A stretch of 33,085 bases of DNA from Ignavibacteriota bacterium (GCA_016197185.1 JACPWH010000245.1:1-33085); one strand, 5' to 3'; counted from the first letter of the stretch, positions 1 to 8,621 are shown. Notes: generated by a model not told the origin, from the letters alone. Numbers and translations: made by a program.

Positions 1-2153
1 GAAATGGTGTAGGATATTCCTATCTAAAAATGCGTGGCTTCGACCAACGCAGAATCGCCGTGATGGTAAACGGAATCCCACAAAATGACCCGGAAGACCA
101 TAATGTCTATTGGGTTGATATGCCTGATATTGCTTCTAATATGCAGTCTATCCAAGTGCAGCGCGGAGCCGGACTTATGAATTACGGCTCGGCGGCGATA
201 GGCGGGAGTATAAGTCTTACAAGTACAAATTTTGCGAATAAGCGTTTTGCTTTACTGTCATCGGGAATTGGGTATCAGCAGCATACCGGTGATGACAAAT
301 CTGTATTCGTTCCTATTACAAGTAAGTTTTCAGCAGAGATTTCATCGGGTATAACTGATAAATATGCATTCTATGCCCGTTTGTCACGTATAAATTCAGA
401 TGGCTACCGCGACCGTGCCTGGGCAGAATTAAACAGCTTTTTCGTAAGTATGGCACGATTCGATGAAAAGGTAACCACCCAAATTAATATATTCGGCGGA
501 CCAATTTCCGACGGACTTGCCTATAATGGTTTACCTAAATCATATATTAAAGATCCTAAGCTCCGCAGGTCAAATTACAGCTATTTTGATTACGATTCAG
601 CCGGAACTGTTATTTACCCTACCGATCGTCGCCCGCAAGAAGTGGAAGGATTTTCTCAACCGCATTATGAAATTCTCAATGATATTTTCCTGACGGACAA
701 TCTAACCCTGAAATCATCCTTATTTTATTATACGGGAAAGGGATATTTTGATTTTGACGGGTCGTGGGCAGATGCTTCTATGCTTCGTCTTACCCCCCAA
801 TATGGGTTTGCAGACAGTTTAACACCTACAAATGCAATCATACGGGCAACTGTTGAGAATAAACACGGTGGCTGGATTCCACGTTTAGTATGGCAACATG
901 AGGACGGTGAGCTGACCGTTGGAGCAGAATATCGAATGAACACATCCTATCATTATGGTAAAATCCAGTTTGCCGAAGGGCTTCCTATTGGTATGAATCC
1001 TGATTTTACTTTTTACGATTATAACGGCTACCGTAGTATTTTCTCTACATTTGCCCGGGAACAATATAAGATTTCGGGTACAACACTATTAACTTTAGAA
1101 GGACAATTAGTTCATAACGGCTATACAATCGGGAATGAGAAAGCCGGAGGATTATTTACCGAATATCGTGATATAAACGGAAAAGCCATATCCGGCAAAG
1201 GTGATATTTTTACCGTAAATTATTTATTCTTTAATCCACGAATCGGCTTTACACATACAATTTCAGATTATACAACATTGTTTGCCTCTGCTGCAATTAC
1301 TTCACGAGAGCCACGCATGAAAAATCTTTATGCAGCAGAAGACACGTATTCTTCTACAAATATCAGTCCTCTATTCGAAACAGATACAACGGGTGGAATA
1401 AAAAAATACGATTTCTCAAAGCCGCTTGTGAAGCCAGAAAGAATGATTGATATTGAAGTTGGTATTCGCCGTAGTGAATTCATTAATGCGCTTTCATGGG
1501 GAGTGAATGCATATTGGATGGAATTTTCAAATGAACTGGTAAAAAGCGGTCGGATTGACATTTTTGGCAATCCTATTGATGGCAATGCACCTCGCTCCAG
1601 ACATATCGGTATCGAAGCTGAAATATCCGGGATGCTTTTAGCATTTAATTATGGAGGAGTGTTGAGTATTTCCGGAAATGCAACAATAAGTCACAATCAA
1701 TTTATTGAGTATAATTATCATCTGGATGCTCAAGAGGCAATCTCTTTAAACGGTTTAACAGTTGCAGGCTTTCCGGATCTTTTAGGAAATATCCGGCTTA
1801 CCTATAGTGATAACCTACCGGGAATGTATATAGGTAATCAGGGCTTCACTGCCTCATTAATATTAAAATATGTAGGCGGGTTTTATTCTGACAATTTTGG
1901 CAACAAACTTACAGAGTTACGTAGTCAGTATCCCTTTTTAACATCATATTCAGATAATAAAGTAGATGGATATACTACACTGAATATGGATATTTCATAC
2001 GAATGGGCAAATATACTTTCCCTCCAAAGTTTACGGTTGCATGGTCATTGCACTAATCTTCTAAATTCACTGTATGCTGCAAATGCCGAAGGTAAGGACT
2101 TTTATCCGGCAGCAGAACGAGGGTTTTACATTGGGATTGATTTAGGGTTATAA
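1..2153 (+). CDS. TonB-dependent outer membrane receptor (5' partial)
   Basis: This is the C-terminal part of a TonB-dependent receptor, which imports a ligand across the outer membrane using energy from TonB/ExbBD. The frame is open to the left edge (first full codon at position 3), so the true start lies outside the window and the ATG at 30 is internal. The first residues are the end of the plug domain (MRGFDQRRIAVMVNGIPQND, then a VQRGAG motif near residue 45). The remaining roughly 650 residues alternate aromatic-rich beta strands and loops, as expected of a 22-stranded barrel, and end GFYIGIDLGL. No SusD-like gene follows, so a glycan-uptake pair is not indicated. Siderophore, cobalamin or another ligand is possible; the sequence does not decide. 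A bidirectional terminator lies just downstream. Confidence 0.9.
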   Translation, partial: NGVGYSYLKMRGFDQRRIAVMVNGIPQNDPEDHNVYWVDMPDIASNMQSIQVQRGAGLMNYGSAAIGGSISLTSTNFANKRFALLSSGIGYQQHTGDDKSVFVPITSKFSAEISSGITDKYAFYARLSRINSDGYRDRAWAELNSFFVSMARFDEKVTTQINIFGGPISDGLAYNGLPKSYIKDPKLRRSNYSYFDYDSAGTVIYPTDRRPQEVEGFSQPHYEILNDIFLTDNLTLKSSLFYYTGKGYFDFDGSWADASMLRLTPQYGFADSLTPTNAIIRATVENKHGGWIPRLVWQHEDGELTVGAEYRMNTSYHYGKIQFAEGLPIGMNPDFTFYDYNGYRSIFSTFAREQYKISGTTLLTLEGQLVHNGYTIGNEKAGGLFTEYRDINGKAISGKGDIFTVNYLFFNPRIGFTHTISDYTTLFASAAITSREPRMKNLYAAEDTYSSTNISPLFETDTTGGIKKYDFSKPLVKPERMIDIEVGIRRSEFINALSWGVNAYWMEFSNELVKSGRIDIFGNPIDGNAPRSRHIGIEAEISGMLLAFNYGGVLSISGNATISHNQFIEYNYHLDAQEAISLNGLTVAGFPDLLGNIRLTYSDNLPGMYIGNQGFTASLILKYVGGFYSDNFGNKLTELRSQYPFLTSYSDNKVDGYTTLNMDISYEWANILSLQSLRLHGHCTNLLNSLYAANAEGKDFYPAAERGFYIGIDLGL

Positions 2154-2172
2154 CATTAGATATGTATCAAAT

Positions 2173-2217
2173 AAAAAACCGACACGAATTAGGAGTACTA
2201 ATTGTGTCGGTTTTTTT
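2173..2217. terminator. Bidirectional rho-independent terminator
   Basis: A GC-containing stem (ccgacacgaattag pairing with ctaattgtgtcgg, one bulged base) is flanked by an A-run on the left and a run of seven T on the right. It can therefore terminate both the receptor gene (plus) and the convergent protease gene (minus). Confidence 0.85.
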
Positions 2218-2245
2218 ATTGGCAAGATTCTCGGATTATTTTGGA

Positions 2246-4996
2246 TTAATCCTTTGTAATTACCTTCACAAAATGCTGATTATCATCTGTTGTAAACTCA
2301 ATATAATACATTCCTGCAGGGTAATTCAAAAGTGAAACCTTTGCATCTTTTCCGTAAATTATTTGCTCATTGATTACCATTCCAAGCACGTTTGTTATGC
2401 GGCATTTTGCTCCTGTAAACGGCAATTGAATATCTACATTTCCATCTGTGGGATTTGGATATATACGAATATCCGATGATTCATCAACCTCTAAAACTCC
2501 GGTTGATTTGATAATATATTCACTTGAAGTTGATGGACACGGATTTGAAGTGGTTACTGTAACAGTATAGCGACCCGGTATTGTTGTTAAGAGGAATTGT
2601 TTGGTTTCATTAGGAATGATTACTGAATCCTTCCTCCATTGATATGTAGCTGCAATACTTGAAAACAACGTATCAAGATTTTGTATAATCGTCGGTTTTA
2701 TCGATGCAGGAGTAACCGTAACTACAACTGAATCTACAAGCTGGCATCCTCCATTTTTGTCTGATACAGTAAGAAGGTATTTAGTAGTTACCGAAGGGTT
2801 TGCTGTAGGGTTTGCGATTTTGGCAGAATCCAACCCTGTTGCCGGAGTCCATAGATATGAATACGGTGGCGTTCCGCCTGAAGCTGTGGGTGCTCCCCCT
2901 AATACAACCCTCTTATCACCCTTACAAATGGATATATTGTTACCTGCAGAAATAGTCGGGGAAAACACAGGTGTAATCACAAATGACTTTGTATCAGAGC
3001 ACCCATGTGCATCTGTTATGGTAAGTGTGTATTCAATAATAGACTGAGTTGATACTGAAGCAGTAGGGTTTGCCAAAGTAGAATCATCTATAAAATCTGT
3101 TGGAGACCAGCGATAGGTATAGGGAGCAGTTCCTTTAATTGATACCCCTTCACCCAACTTTACAGTTGACCCCAAACAGGCATTTCTACTTTTCCCCATT
3201 GTTAACGTGGGTAAGGCATACACTGTTATATAGCTAAGTTTTGTAGTCGTTTTAGAGCCGAGAGCATTAGCTGCCGTAAATTTAACAGAGTACTTTCCAG
3301 GCTCAGAATATGTATAACTTGGATTTTTTGTATAAGTATTATCAAGTCCTTTATCTGTAAAATCCCAATTCCAAAGTGTTGTACTATCTGTACTTTGATC
3401 GATGAAATTGACTGTTAACGGCGCACAGCCGCTTAAAGGTACTGCGATAAATTCCCCGCTTGGTGCTACACCCGGATTATCACATATATTTGATGTAAGC
3501 CGGGTGATTCCTTTCTGAGCACATATCGTCTTATTAATACTGCGGTTGATAACATAGGCTCCTCCGGCAATATCCCTTGTTCCTAAAGAACGGGCAAATA
3601 TTCTTGGCGCAAGTTTATAGTGCATAACTTGACCAGCTCCTATAATATGACCAAGTTGATGAACATGACCAATTTCGTGCAATACTGTGGACTGGAAATC
3701 TATTTGAGTTGCACCTACTACAAATGTCGGGGCGTAATTCCATAAATTGCCCCCGGCATCTTTACTAAAAATCATGTCAAATTCCCGTAAACTCCAAAAT
3801 GAAATATTGCATCCATTATAGAATCGATAGGTTAAACTGATTACTCCTACAGGTAATGTACAACTGTCATCAAAAGAAACCACATTGATTCCATCTTTAC
3901 CATTAACGCAATTTAAAGCTGTTTGGCTTTTGGTTATCCCCACATTTATGAATGTATTACATCTCCATGTGCGTAAGGCAATCTTAAATGCATCTACTGC
4001 CAAATTATTGGTTGCGAAACTGGAATTCAGCGTTAGAGTATAACCACCGGTTTCATTAGCATTCACCAAGTATGGCGGATAAGCATTTCCGCTAAGGGAG
4101 TCTGTAACATTGGTTATTGCATAATTAATAATAATTGAGCCTGCTGAAGTTGTTGCTTGTGTTCCATCAACAGATGTAACACGTATTCTTCCGGTTCCGG
4201 CTTGATATGGTACTTTCACTACAATAACATTATCAGTCCATGAGACTATACGAGAAGGAGCAGCACTAAACATAGTAACACCGCCATCATCTGCATTAGA
4301 GAAAGCAACTGCTGCCTGCCCACTGTATTCACCTCCAAAACCTGAGCCTCTTATGGTAATGGAACTGTCAGTTCCTGCGGTTATATACGTAGGGGAAAAA
4401 CTAGTGATAACCGCTCCGAGGGTTTTGGGGCTTTTACCATTTTGCTTTTTTTCCAAAGGAATATACGGTTGTACTATTCGTGTCGTATTACCAAGCTGCC
4501 CTGTAATAGCATTATAGAGATAATTTGCATTTGGATATGATGTAAAAACATCTGAAACTCTACCTGACTGTTCATCATATTGAACATAACATTGCTGCCA
4601 TGAATATGGCTCAAAACCTTTAAAATCATTGTTATCGGTATGCTCCTGAAGAAAAAATAAACCTGTCTGTCCAACTTGTAAGTCAATAGATGGCGATACA
4701 CTTACACGTTCATTTTGATATGTCCCGCCCTGGGTTACAATATCTGTATATTTTAAGGTACTCCCAGTCAAACCTTTGAATATTCTATAGACTTCTATTG
4801 TAGAACTCGTATAAATCATACCGTTTCTTCCGGCAGGAAAGCATTTTTGAGAAACAATTTTTCCTTCGATAATAGTGGATGCACCACCTATCCGTTCGGC
4901 AAGAGGAATAGCATATTGCATACACTGTGAAAAGGAAGCGATAGAAGCAATAAAAAAAACAAGGCAAGAAAGGCAAGAAAGGAGAGTAGTCTTCAT
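2246..4996 (-). CDS. T9SS-secreted metzincin-like metalloprotease, short paralogue
   Basis: A secreted 916-residue protein. Domains in order: Sec signal peptide (about 1-24); a domain of about 170 residues that I do not recognise; IPT/TIG-like Ig fold (about 197-295); a protease domain with zinc motif HEIGHVHQLGH at 440-450 and a following VMHY (Met 458) resembling a Met-turn; PKD domain (about 512-593); two PKD-like modules of the type PTASGG..PPYSYLWTP..GLD; and a type A T9SS sorting domain starting IYPNPTDG near residue 845. Cell-surface or extracellular proteolysis is inferred; the substrate is unknown. It differs from the canonical metzincin HExxHxxGxxH by Gln in place of Gly. The closest relative in the window is the longer protein at 10685-14554, matching over the N-terminal domain, protease core and tail. 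The start ATG is followed directly by the signal peptide. Confidence 0.85.
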   Translation of the reverse strand: MKTTLLSCLSCLVFFIASIASFSQCMQYAIPLAERIGGASTIIEGKIVSQKCFPAGRNGMIYTSSTIEVYRIFKGLTGSTLKYTDIVTQGGTYQNERVSVSPSIDLQVGQTGLFFLQEHTDNNDFKGFEPYSWQQCYVQYDEQSGRVSDVFTSYPNANYLYNAITGQLGNTTRIVQPYIPLEKKQNGKSPKTLGAVITSFSPTYITAGTDSSITIRGSGFGGEYSGQAAVAFSNADDGGVTMFSAAPSRIVSWTDNVIVVKVPYQAGTGRIRVTSVDGTQATTSAGSIIINYAITNVTDSLSGNAYPPYLVNANETGGYTLTLNSSFATNNLAVDAFKIALRTWRCNTFINVGITKSQTALNCVNGKDGINVVSFDDSCTLPVGVISLTYRFYNGCNISFWSLREFDMIFSKDAGGNLWNYAPTFVVGATQIDFQSTVLHEIGHVHQLGHIIGAGQVMHYKLAPRIFARSLGTRDIAGGAYVINRSINKTICAQKGITRLTSNICDNPGVAPSGEFIAVPLSGCAPLTVNFIDQSTDSTTLWNWDFTDKGLDNTYTKNPSYTYSEPGKYSVKFTAANALGSKTTTKLSYITVYALPTLTMGKSRNACLGSTVKLGEGVSIKGTAPYTYRWSPTDFIDDSTLANPTASVSTQSIIEYTLTITDAHGCSDTKSFVITPVFSPTISAGNNISICKGDKRVVLGGAPTASGGTPPYSYLWTPATGLDSAKIANPTANPSVTTKYLLTVSDKNGGCQLVDSVVVTVTPASIKPTIIQNLDTLFSSIAATYQWRKDSVIIPNETKQFLLTTIPGRYTVTVTTSNPCPSTSSEYIIKSTGVLEVDESSDIRIYPNPTDGNVDIQLPFTGAKCRITNVLGMVINEQIIYGKDAKVSLLNYPAGMYYIEFTTDDNQHFVKVITKD

Positions 4997-5031
4997 GGTT
5001 ATTCTTTATGGTAATTGATGAATTCTTTTAA

Positions 5032-5085
5032 TGTGAATGATGCAAAATTACATAAATTCCCTTGAAAACATATCTGCAAATTATT
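5032..5085 (-). promoter_or_regulatory. Conserved upstream block (copy 1), probable promoter
   Basis: Read on the minus strand, this 54-bp block aligns without gaps to 10598-10651 upstream of the paralogous protease gene, with 40 of 54 identical bases by hand count. It contains tttgcag, then aattta, then TAATTTTG (5043-5050), which matches the Bacteroidota -7 consensus TAnnTTTG, and ends in attcaca. It lies 35 nt before the start codon, against 33 nt in the other copy. Confidence 0.55.
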
Positions 5086-5319
5086 TCCATTTTTGTCGTG
5101 TTTGTTTTTTTGCTGTTGACATTACTTCTAATAAATATATTGAAGTACAGCTAAAACTGTATCTTAGACTTGCGAATATTATTTGAATCCAAAGAGAAGT
5201 GCTGCCTAATGGAACAACCTAAATGATTAGAAATGCTTATATTTTTCAACAATGAAGTAATTGAATATTTCGACTAAATATCGTATTTTGCATTTATCGA
5301 CTATTTTAGAATCTTATAC

Positions 5320-5426
5320 ACTGATGTTACGCAAAGAAAAAATATTTATTGAGTTTGTAAGAGTATTCTTGCTCAGTTTTGAAGTTAACAAAGATTAATC
5401 AAAATAATTTTTTGCGTAACGTCAGT
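5320..5426. repeat. MITE-like element with imperfect terminal inverted repeats
   Basis: The left arm (5320-5347, starting actgatgttacgcaaa) is repeated in inverted orientation at the right (5403-5426, ending tttgcgtaacgtcagt). The ends match over about 16 bases with one mismatch, then more loosely. The interior is about 55 bp and AT-rich, with no coding capacity. TTAT occurs near both outer ends (5314-5317 and 5426-5429), but a few bases separate it from the left repeat, so a target-site duplication is not established. A simple palindromic regulatory site is the alternative. Confidence 0.4.
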
Positions 5427-5522
5427 TATTCAATCCGAAACGGGCAATTTTACGTTTTTGTCATTATATTTATGTGTGATCAAATCGGCTGTTTATTTCT
5501 TTAACAATTTAGCAGGATTTCT

Positions 5523-6758
5523 ATGAAGAAGTTTTTTAAGTATTTATTGATTGTTCTCGGTGTAATCGTTCTTGTGTTAGGAGGGTTTGCGATATATATT
5601 AATTCGAGTGGTTTACCTACATACGATACCCCTAAAATTGATTTAAAAGTAGAAGTAACACCACAGCGCGTAGAGAGGGGAAGAAAAATTGCCAATATGC
5701 TCTGTCGAAATTGTCACCAGAACCCTGTCACAAAACAGCTTACAGGAAATTTAATGGTAGATTTACCAAAAGAATTTGGTGAAATTCATTCCCGTAATAT
5801 TACACAACACCCAACCAAAGGAATCGGTTCGTGGACGGACGGTGAGATTGCATATCTACTCCGTACAGGTATTCGCCGCAACGGAAAATATAGTCCGCCG
5901 TATATGATTAAACTGCCTCATGTTCCGGATGAAGATATTTATTCGATTATTGCATTTCTCAGATCAGACGACCCGACAGTTCAAGCAGCTGATGTGGATA
6001 ATATTGAACAGCAAGAATCATTTTTAACGAAGGTACTCAGCAGGGTTGCATTTGGACCTTTTGAATTTCCTACTAAAAAAATTCAGATACCAGACAGCAA
6101 TAATAAATACGCTTACGGCAAGTATCTTTCGAACGATCTATTAGGCTGTTATGCCTGTCATTCTGCCGATTTCAAAAAATTGGATGATCATGTTCCTGAA
6201 AATTCAGGCGGGTATTTTGGTGGTGGGAATGCTATGCTTGATTATAATCAACGTACAATTTACACTCCCAACCTAACTCCTGACAAAGAAACAGGAATTG
6301 GTAATTGGACTGAAGAAGATTTTGTACGGACGATGCGAACAGGCTTTACCCCACACGGGAAACCTTTGCGTTATCCGATGCTGACAGAGGCGGACTTGAC
6401 CGACGGCGATTTGAGAGCACTCTATGCATTTATCAAAACTGTTCCTGCTATTAATAATAAAGTTCCTACCTCTGTTTTATTCGATGAAACCTCCGATAAA
6501 ACACAAGGACAAAAAATCTTTCATAAATATTCTTGCCAATCGTGCCACGGTGAATCCGGTTCGGGATTTGCCAATTTGACCCAAGCTGATACTAAATATC
6601 CTACTAACGATATTTTAAAAGATGTTATTCAACACCCTAAAAATTATCTTGGTGAATCAACTAAAATGCTTACATGGGCAGGTGTTATTAAAGAAGAAGA
6701 ATTTGAACCGCTCTGTAATTATATTCGGGAGCTTGGCAAAAAACATAATAAACAATAA
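5523..6758 (+). CDS. Membrane-anchored triheme cytochrome c
   Basis: A 411-residue electron-transfer protein of the type found as the cytochrome subunit of membrane alcohol/sugar dehydrogenases. An N-terminal hydrophobic segment (about 5-27) works as a signal anchor, placing the protein on the periplasmic side. Three CXXCH heme sites are visible: CRNCH 61-65, CYACH 209-213 and CQSCH 338-342. Candidate axial methionines are Met128, Met286 and Met382. The repeated N(L/I)T...GIGSWT/GIGNWT and (L/M)RTGF motifs are typical of this family. No dehydrogenase or oxidase subunit lies next to it, so its partner is unknown. The start is supported by a GGA a few bases upstream and by the signal anchor immediately after it. 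A terminator follows. Confidence 0.88.
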   Translation: MKKFFKYLLIVLGVIVLVLGGFAIYINSSGLPTYDTPKIDLKVEVTPQRVERGRKIANMLCRNCHQNPVTKQLTGNLMVDLPKEFGEIHSRNITQHPTKGIGSWTDGEIAYLLRTGIRRNGKYSPPYMIKLPHVPDEDIYSIIAFLRSDDPTVQAADVDNIEQQESFLTKVLSRVAFGPFEFPTKKIQIPDSNNKYAYGKYLSNDLLGCYACHSADFKKLDDHVPENSGGYFGGGNAMLDYNQRTIYTPNLTPDKETGIGNWTEEDFVRTMRTGFTPHGKPLRYPMLTEADLTDGDLRALYAFIKTVPAINNKVPTSVLFDETSDKTQGQKIFHKYSCQSCHGESGSGFANLTQADTKYPTNDILKDVIQHPKNYLGESTKMLTWAGVIKEEEFEPLCNYIRELGKKHNKQ

Positions 6759-6779
6759 TACTGATTTATGGTATTTTCT

Positions 6780-6809
6780 AAAGCCGATGAACATTTGTTT
6801 ATCGGCTTT
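6780..6809 (+). terminator. Rho-independent terminator after the cytochrome c gene
   Basis: The stem aaagccgat/atcggcttt (9 bp) encloses a 12-nt loop and is followed by ctttatg, a short T-rich tail. It sits 21 nt after the stop codon. Confidence 0.7.
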
Positions 6810-6903
6810 CTTTATGCATAGTTAAAATAAATAAGTAAGTGATGGTACTAAAATAACCGAGACGTTAAATAAAAAATATTTGTCTGAAAATTGGCAAATA
6901 ATT

Positions 6904-7128
6904 AGATGCTTCGACTACGCTGTAGATGACATCTCTTTAGCTTATTAATAGAACAACAGTTCTGTCATGCTGAACTTGATTCAGCACCTCCGTGACTGTT
7001 TGGTCTTGCTAATTCGAACGTGCTAATTCGTCTATATTGCTGAGAGGCTGAATCGAATTCAGCATGACAGGACTGTTGATACATTCTAGAAGATGTCATT
7101 TACATGGATTCTTAGACCGAAGCATCTC
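6904..7128. repeat. REPIN-like nested inverted repeat (two inverted REP units)
   Basis: The inner units ctgtcatgctgaacttgattcagc (6962-6985) and, inverted, the same sequence with two changes (7047-7070) each fold back on themselves (gctgaa/ttcagc). Outward of them the arms continue to match: caacagt next to the core, atgacatct further out, and agatgcttcg at both outer ends (6904-6913 and, inverted, 7119-7128). A pair of inverted palindromic units around a short spacer is the layout of a REPIN, which in other genomes is mobilised by a RAYT (IS200-like) transposase. No such transposase is in the window. Confidence 0.65.
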
Positions 7129-7140
7129 ATCACAAGCACT

Positions 7141-7171
7141 CATAGTTTCGGTTTCACAAACCGAAACTATG
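7141..7171. other. Perfect 14-bp hairpin
   Basis: Bases 7141-7154 (catagtttcggttt) pair perfectly with 7158-7171 around a 3-nt loop. It lies 8 nt beyond the stop codon of the lipoprotein gene on the minus strand. No T-run follows on either strand, so it could be an mRNA 3'-end stabiliser or a non-canonical terminator. Confidence 0.55.
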
Positions 7172-7179
7172 GAGATATG

Positions 7180-7581
7180 TTAATTATCCTTTGCCCCCTC
7201 CAACACCCACATTCTCATCCCTTTTTTCTGATTTACATTGAAGTCCTGGCGGTAGGTGGCTCTATGTGGTAACGTTCCTTCTATTGTTTGGATAAGCACG
7301 CTGTTATCCGGTTTGAACCGGATAATTAACCCTGTATGTTGGAACATTGCTATATGGCTTGTCAGACGGAGATTCCCCGCAGCACTTTCGTCGTTATGGC
7401 ATCCGATATATGCGCAGCTTAGTGACAAAAGGGGTAATACATGGCTCTTGTAACTTACATTAGAGTCGGGAAATACAATTTCGGAAGGGTCAGTAATTAT
7501 ATTGTCTCCGCACGAAGCAATCATAATCATAATTGCTCCAATGAAACCGACAACTGTTATTCTTTTAAGAATGTTAAACAT
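7180..7581 (-). CDS. Small lipoprotein with a CX4CH cytochrome c domain
   Basis: A 133-residue predicted lipoprotein. The signal peptide ends in the lipobox IASC with Cys24 as the lipidated residue. The mature part carries CAYIGCH (56-62), a heme c motif with four residues between the cysteines instead of two, and a C-terminal WVLEGAKDN typical of small cytochrome c domains of the 'SCAxxGCH' type. The usual MP segment with the distal Met is replaced by LPH near residue 105, so either His/His ligation or loss of the sixth ligand is possible. It follows panB on the minus strand with 8 nt between the genes, and its Shine-Dalgarno overlaps the panB stop codon. An electron-transfer role is inferred; heme attachment is not proven. 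Confidence 0.72.
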   Translation of the reverse strand: MFNILKRITVVGFIGAIMIMIASCGDNIITDPSEIVFPDSNVSYKSHVLPLLSLSCAYIGCHNDESAAGNLRLTSHIAMFQHTGLIIRFKPDNSVLIQTIEGTLPHRATYRQDFNVNQKKGMRMWVLEGAKDN

Positions 7582-7586
7582 TTTAA

Positions 7587-7591
7587 CTCCT
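7587..7591 (-). promoter_or_regulatory. Shine-Dalgarno overlapping the panB stop codon
   Basis: On the minus strand AGGAG lies 5 nt before the lipoprotein ATG. Its first bases are part of the panB TAG stop codon (7590-7592), an arrangement that favours translational coupling. Confidence 0.7.
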
Positions 7592-8444
7592 AATAACTTT
7601 CATTTTCATTCGGAAAATCCGAATTGCGAATATCATCACCATACCGTGAGACTGCCGAGTGAATTCTCTGATATAGATTATCATATTGACGGACGAAACG
7701 AGGATTAAAATCCACAGTCAGTCCAAGCATATCGGTGTACACAAGGATTTGACCGTCACACATTACACCTGCGCCAATTCCGATTGTGGGAATGCCAATC
7801 GAATCAGTGATTTGCGCGGCGAGTCCACTCGGAATTTTCTCGAGAACAATTGCAAATGCTCCTGCTTGTTCCAAGAGTTTGGCATCACGAAGGAGTATCT
7901 CAGCTTCCCCTTCATCCGTTCCGCGAACTCTATAACTGCCGAACTGGTTTATACTTTGCGGTGTAAGCCCAAGATGTGCCATCACGGGTATTCCCGCTTC
8001 TGTCATTCGCCTTACTGCCTCGGCTACACGTTCTCCGCCTTCAATTTTCACTGCACTTGCCCCAGCTTCTTTCATCAATCGTCCTGCATTACGAAACGCT
8101 TCTTCGGGTGAAATCTGATAGCTCATAAACGGCATATCGGCAATCACCATCGCACGTTTCACTCCGCGGTTTACTGCCCTTGTATGATAAATAATATCCT
8201 CTAACGTAACCGGAATAGTTGTTTCATGTCCTTGCACCACATTTCCAAGCGAATCACCTACAAGTATCACATCTACTTTCGCCTCATCCAAAACACGGGC
8301 AATCAATGCATCATACGCAGTAAGGCAAACAATTTTTTTACCCTGTTTTTTCATATCCACAAGCCTGCGCGTGGTCACACGGCGGAGTGGTGCAGAATGA
8401 CTGTGCTGTTGAGATTCTGCATGGGATTCTTCGTTTGTACTCAT
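7590..8444 (-). CDS. panB: 3-methyl-2-oxobutanoate hydroxymethyltransferase
   Basis: PanB transfers a hydroxymethyl group from 5,10-methylenetetrahydrofolate to 3-methyl-2-oxobutanoate, giving ketopantoate, the first committed step of pantothenate and CoA synthesis. The protein is cytoplasmic and of normal family length (284 residues). Signature segments are visible: LTAYDAL near 42-48, [15 protein letters not shown] near 62-76, [15 protein letters not shown] near 132, [10 protein letters not shown] near 154, VLEKIP (family catalytic Glu region) near 199 and IPTIGIGAG. The 20-residue N-terminal leader rich in Ser, His and Gln is not part of the conserved fold. The start is well supported by GAGGAG 7 nt upstream of the ATG. 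It is co-transcribed with the cytochrome lipoprotein, a partner with no obvious link to pantothenate. Confidence 0.97.
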   Translation of the reverse strand: MSTNEESHAESQQHSHSAPLRRVTTRRLVDMKKQGKKIVCLTAYDALIARVLDEAKVDVILVGDSLGNVVQGHETTIPVTLEDIIYHTRAVNRGVKRAMVIADMPFMSYQISPEEAFRNAGRLMKEAGASAVKIEGGERVAEAVRRMTEAGIPVMAHLGLTPQSINQFGSYRVRGTDEGEAEILLRDAKLLEQAGAFAIVLEKIPSGLAAQITDSIGIPTIGIGAGVMCDGQILVYTDMLGLTVDFNPRFVRQYDNLYQRIHSAVSRYGDDIRNSDFPNENESY

Positions 8445-8500
8445 AATTTTTCTCCTCAGAAAATTTTGTGTTTATGTTTTTGGGTTGTGTATATTGATTT

Positions 8501-8514
8501 CAAAACTATTGCTC
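8501..8514 (-). promoter_or_regulatory. Candidate panB promoter -7 element
   Basis: On the minus strand the sequence is GAGCAATAGTTTTG, whose last eight bases fit the Bacteroidota -7 consensus TAnnTTTG. The identical 14 bases occur at 17985-17998 upstream of the subtilase gene, at nearly the same distance from the start codon (56 versus 58 nt). No convincing -33 TTTG was found at the usual spacing. Confidence 0.45.
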
Positions 8515-8621
8515 GCGGTCAGATTGGCATCCTGTCGAATTATTTTATGTTCAAACTACAAACCTACACATAATTTATTCATATTCTATATACATACTGT
8601 GGATGCTTTGCCGTTACTTCG

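Larger units (their letters stand above)
4997..5522. other. Intergenic region between divergent genes
   Basis: No coding region is convincing here. It holds the conserved 54-bp block upstream of the protease gene (5032-5085) and an imperfect inverted repeat (5320-5426) that looks like a small non-autonomous element. The rest is AT-rich with no recognised structure. Confidence 0.6.
6759..7179. other. Intergenic region with terminator, REP-like structure and hairpin
   Basis: No gene is supported. The 421 bp contain a terminator after the cytochrome c gene, a nested inverted repeat spanning 6904-7128, a direct duplication of tgctaattcg (7008-7017 and 7021-7030) at its centre, and a perfect hairpin at 7141-7171. 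Confidence 0.7.

Noticed and set aside
728-943. Small opposite-strand open frame inside the TonB receptor gene
   Set aside because: It lies wholly within a conserved coding region and has no ribosome binding site or recognisable protein features.
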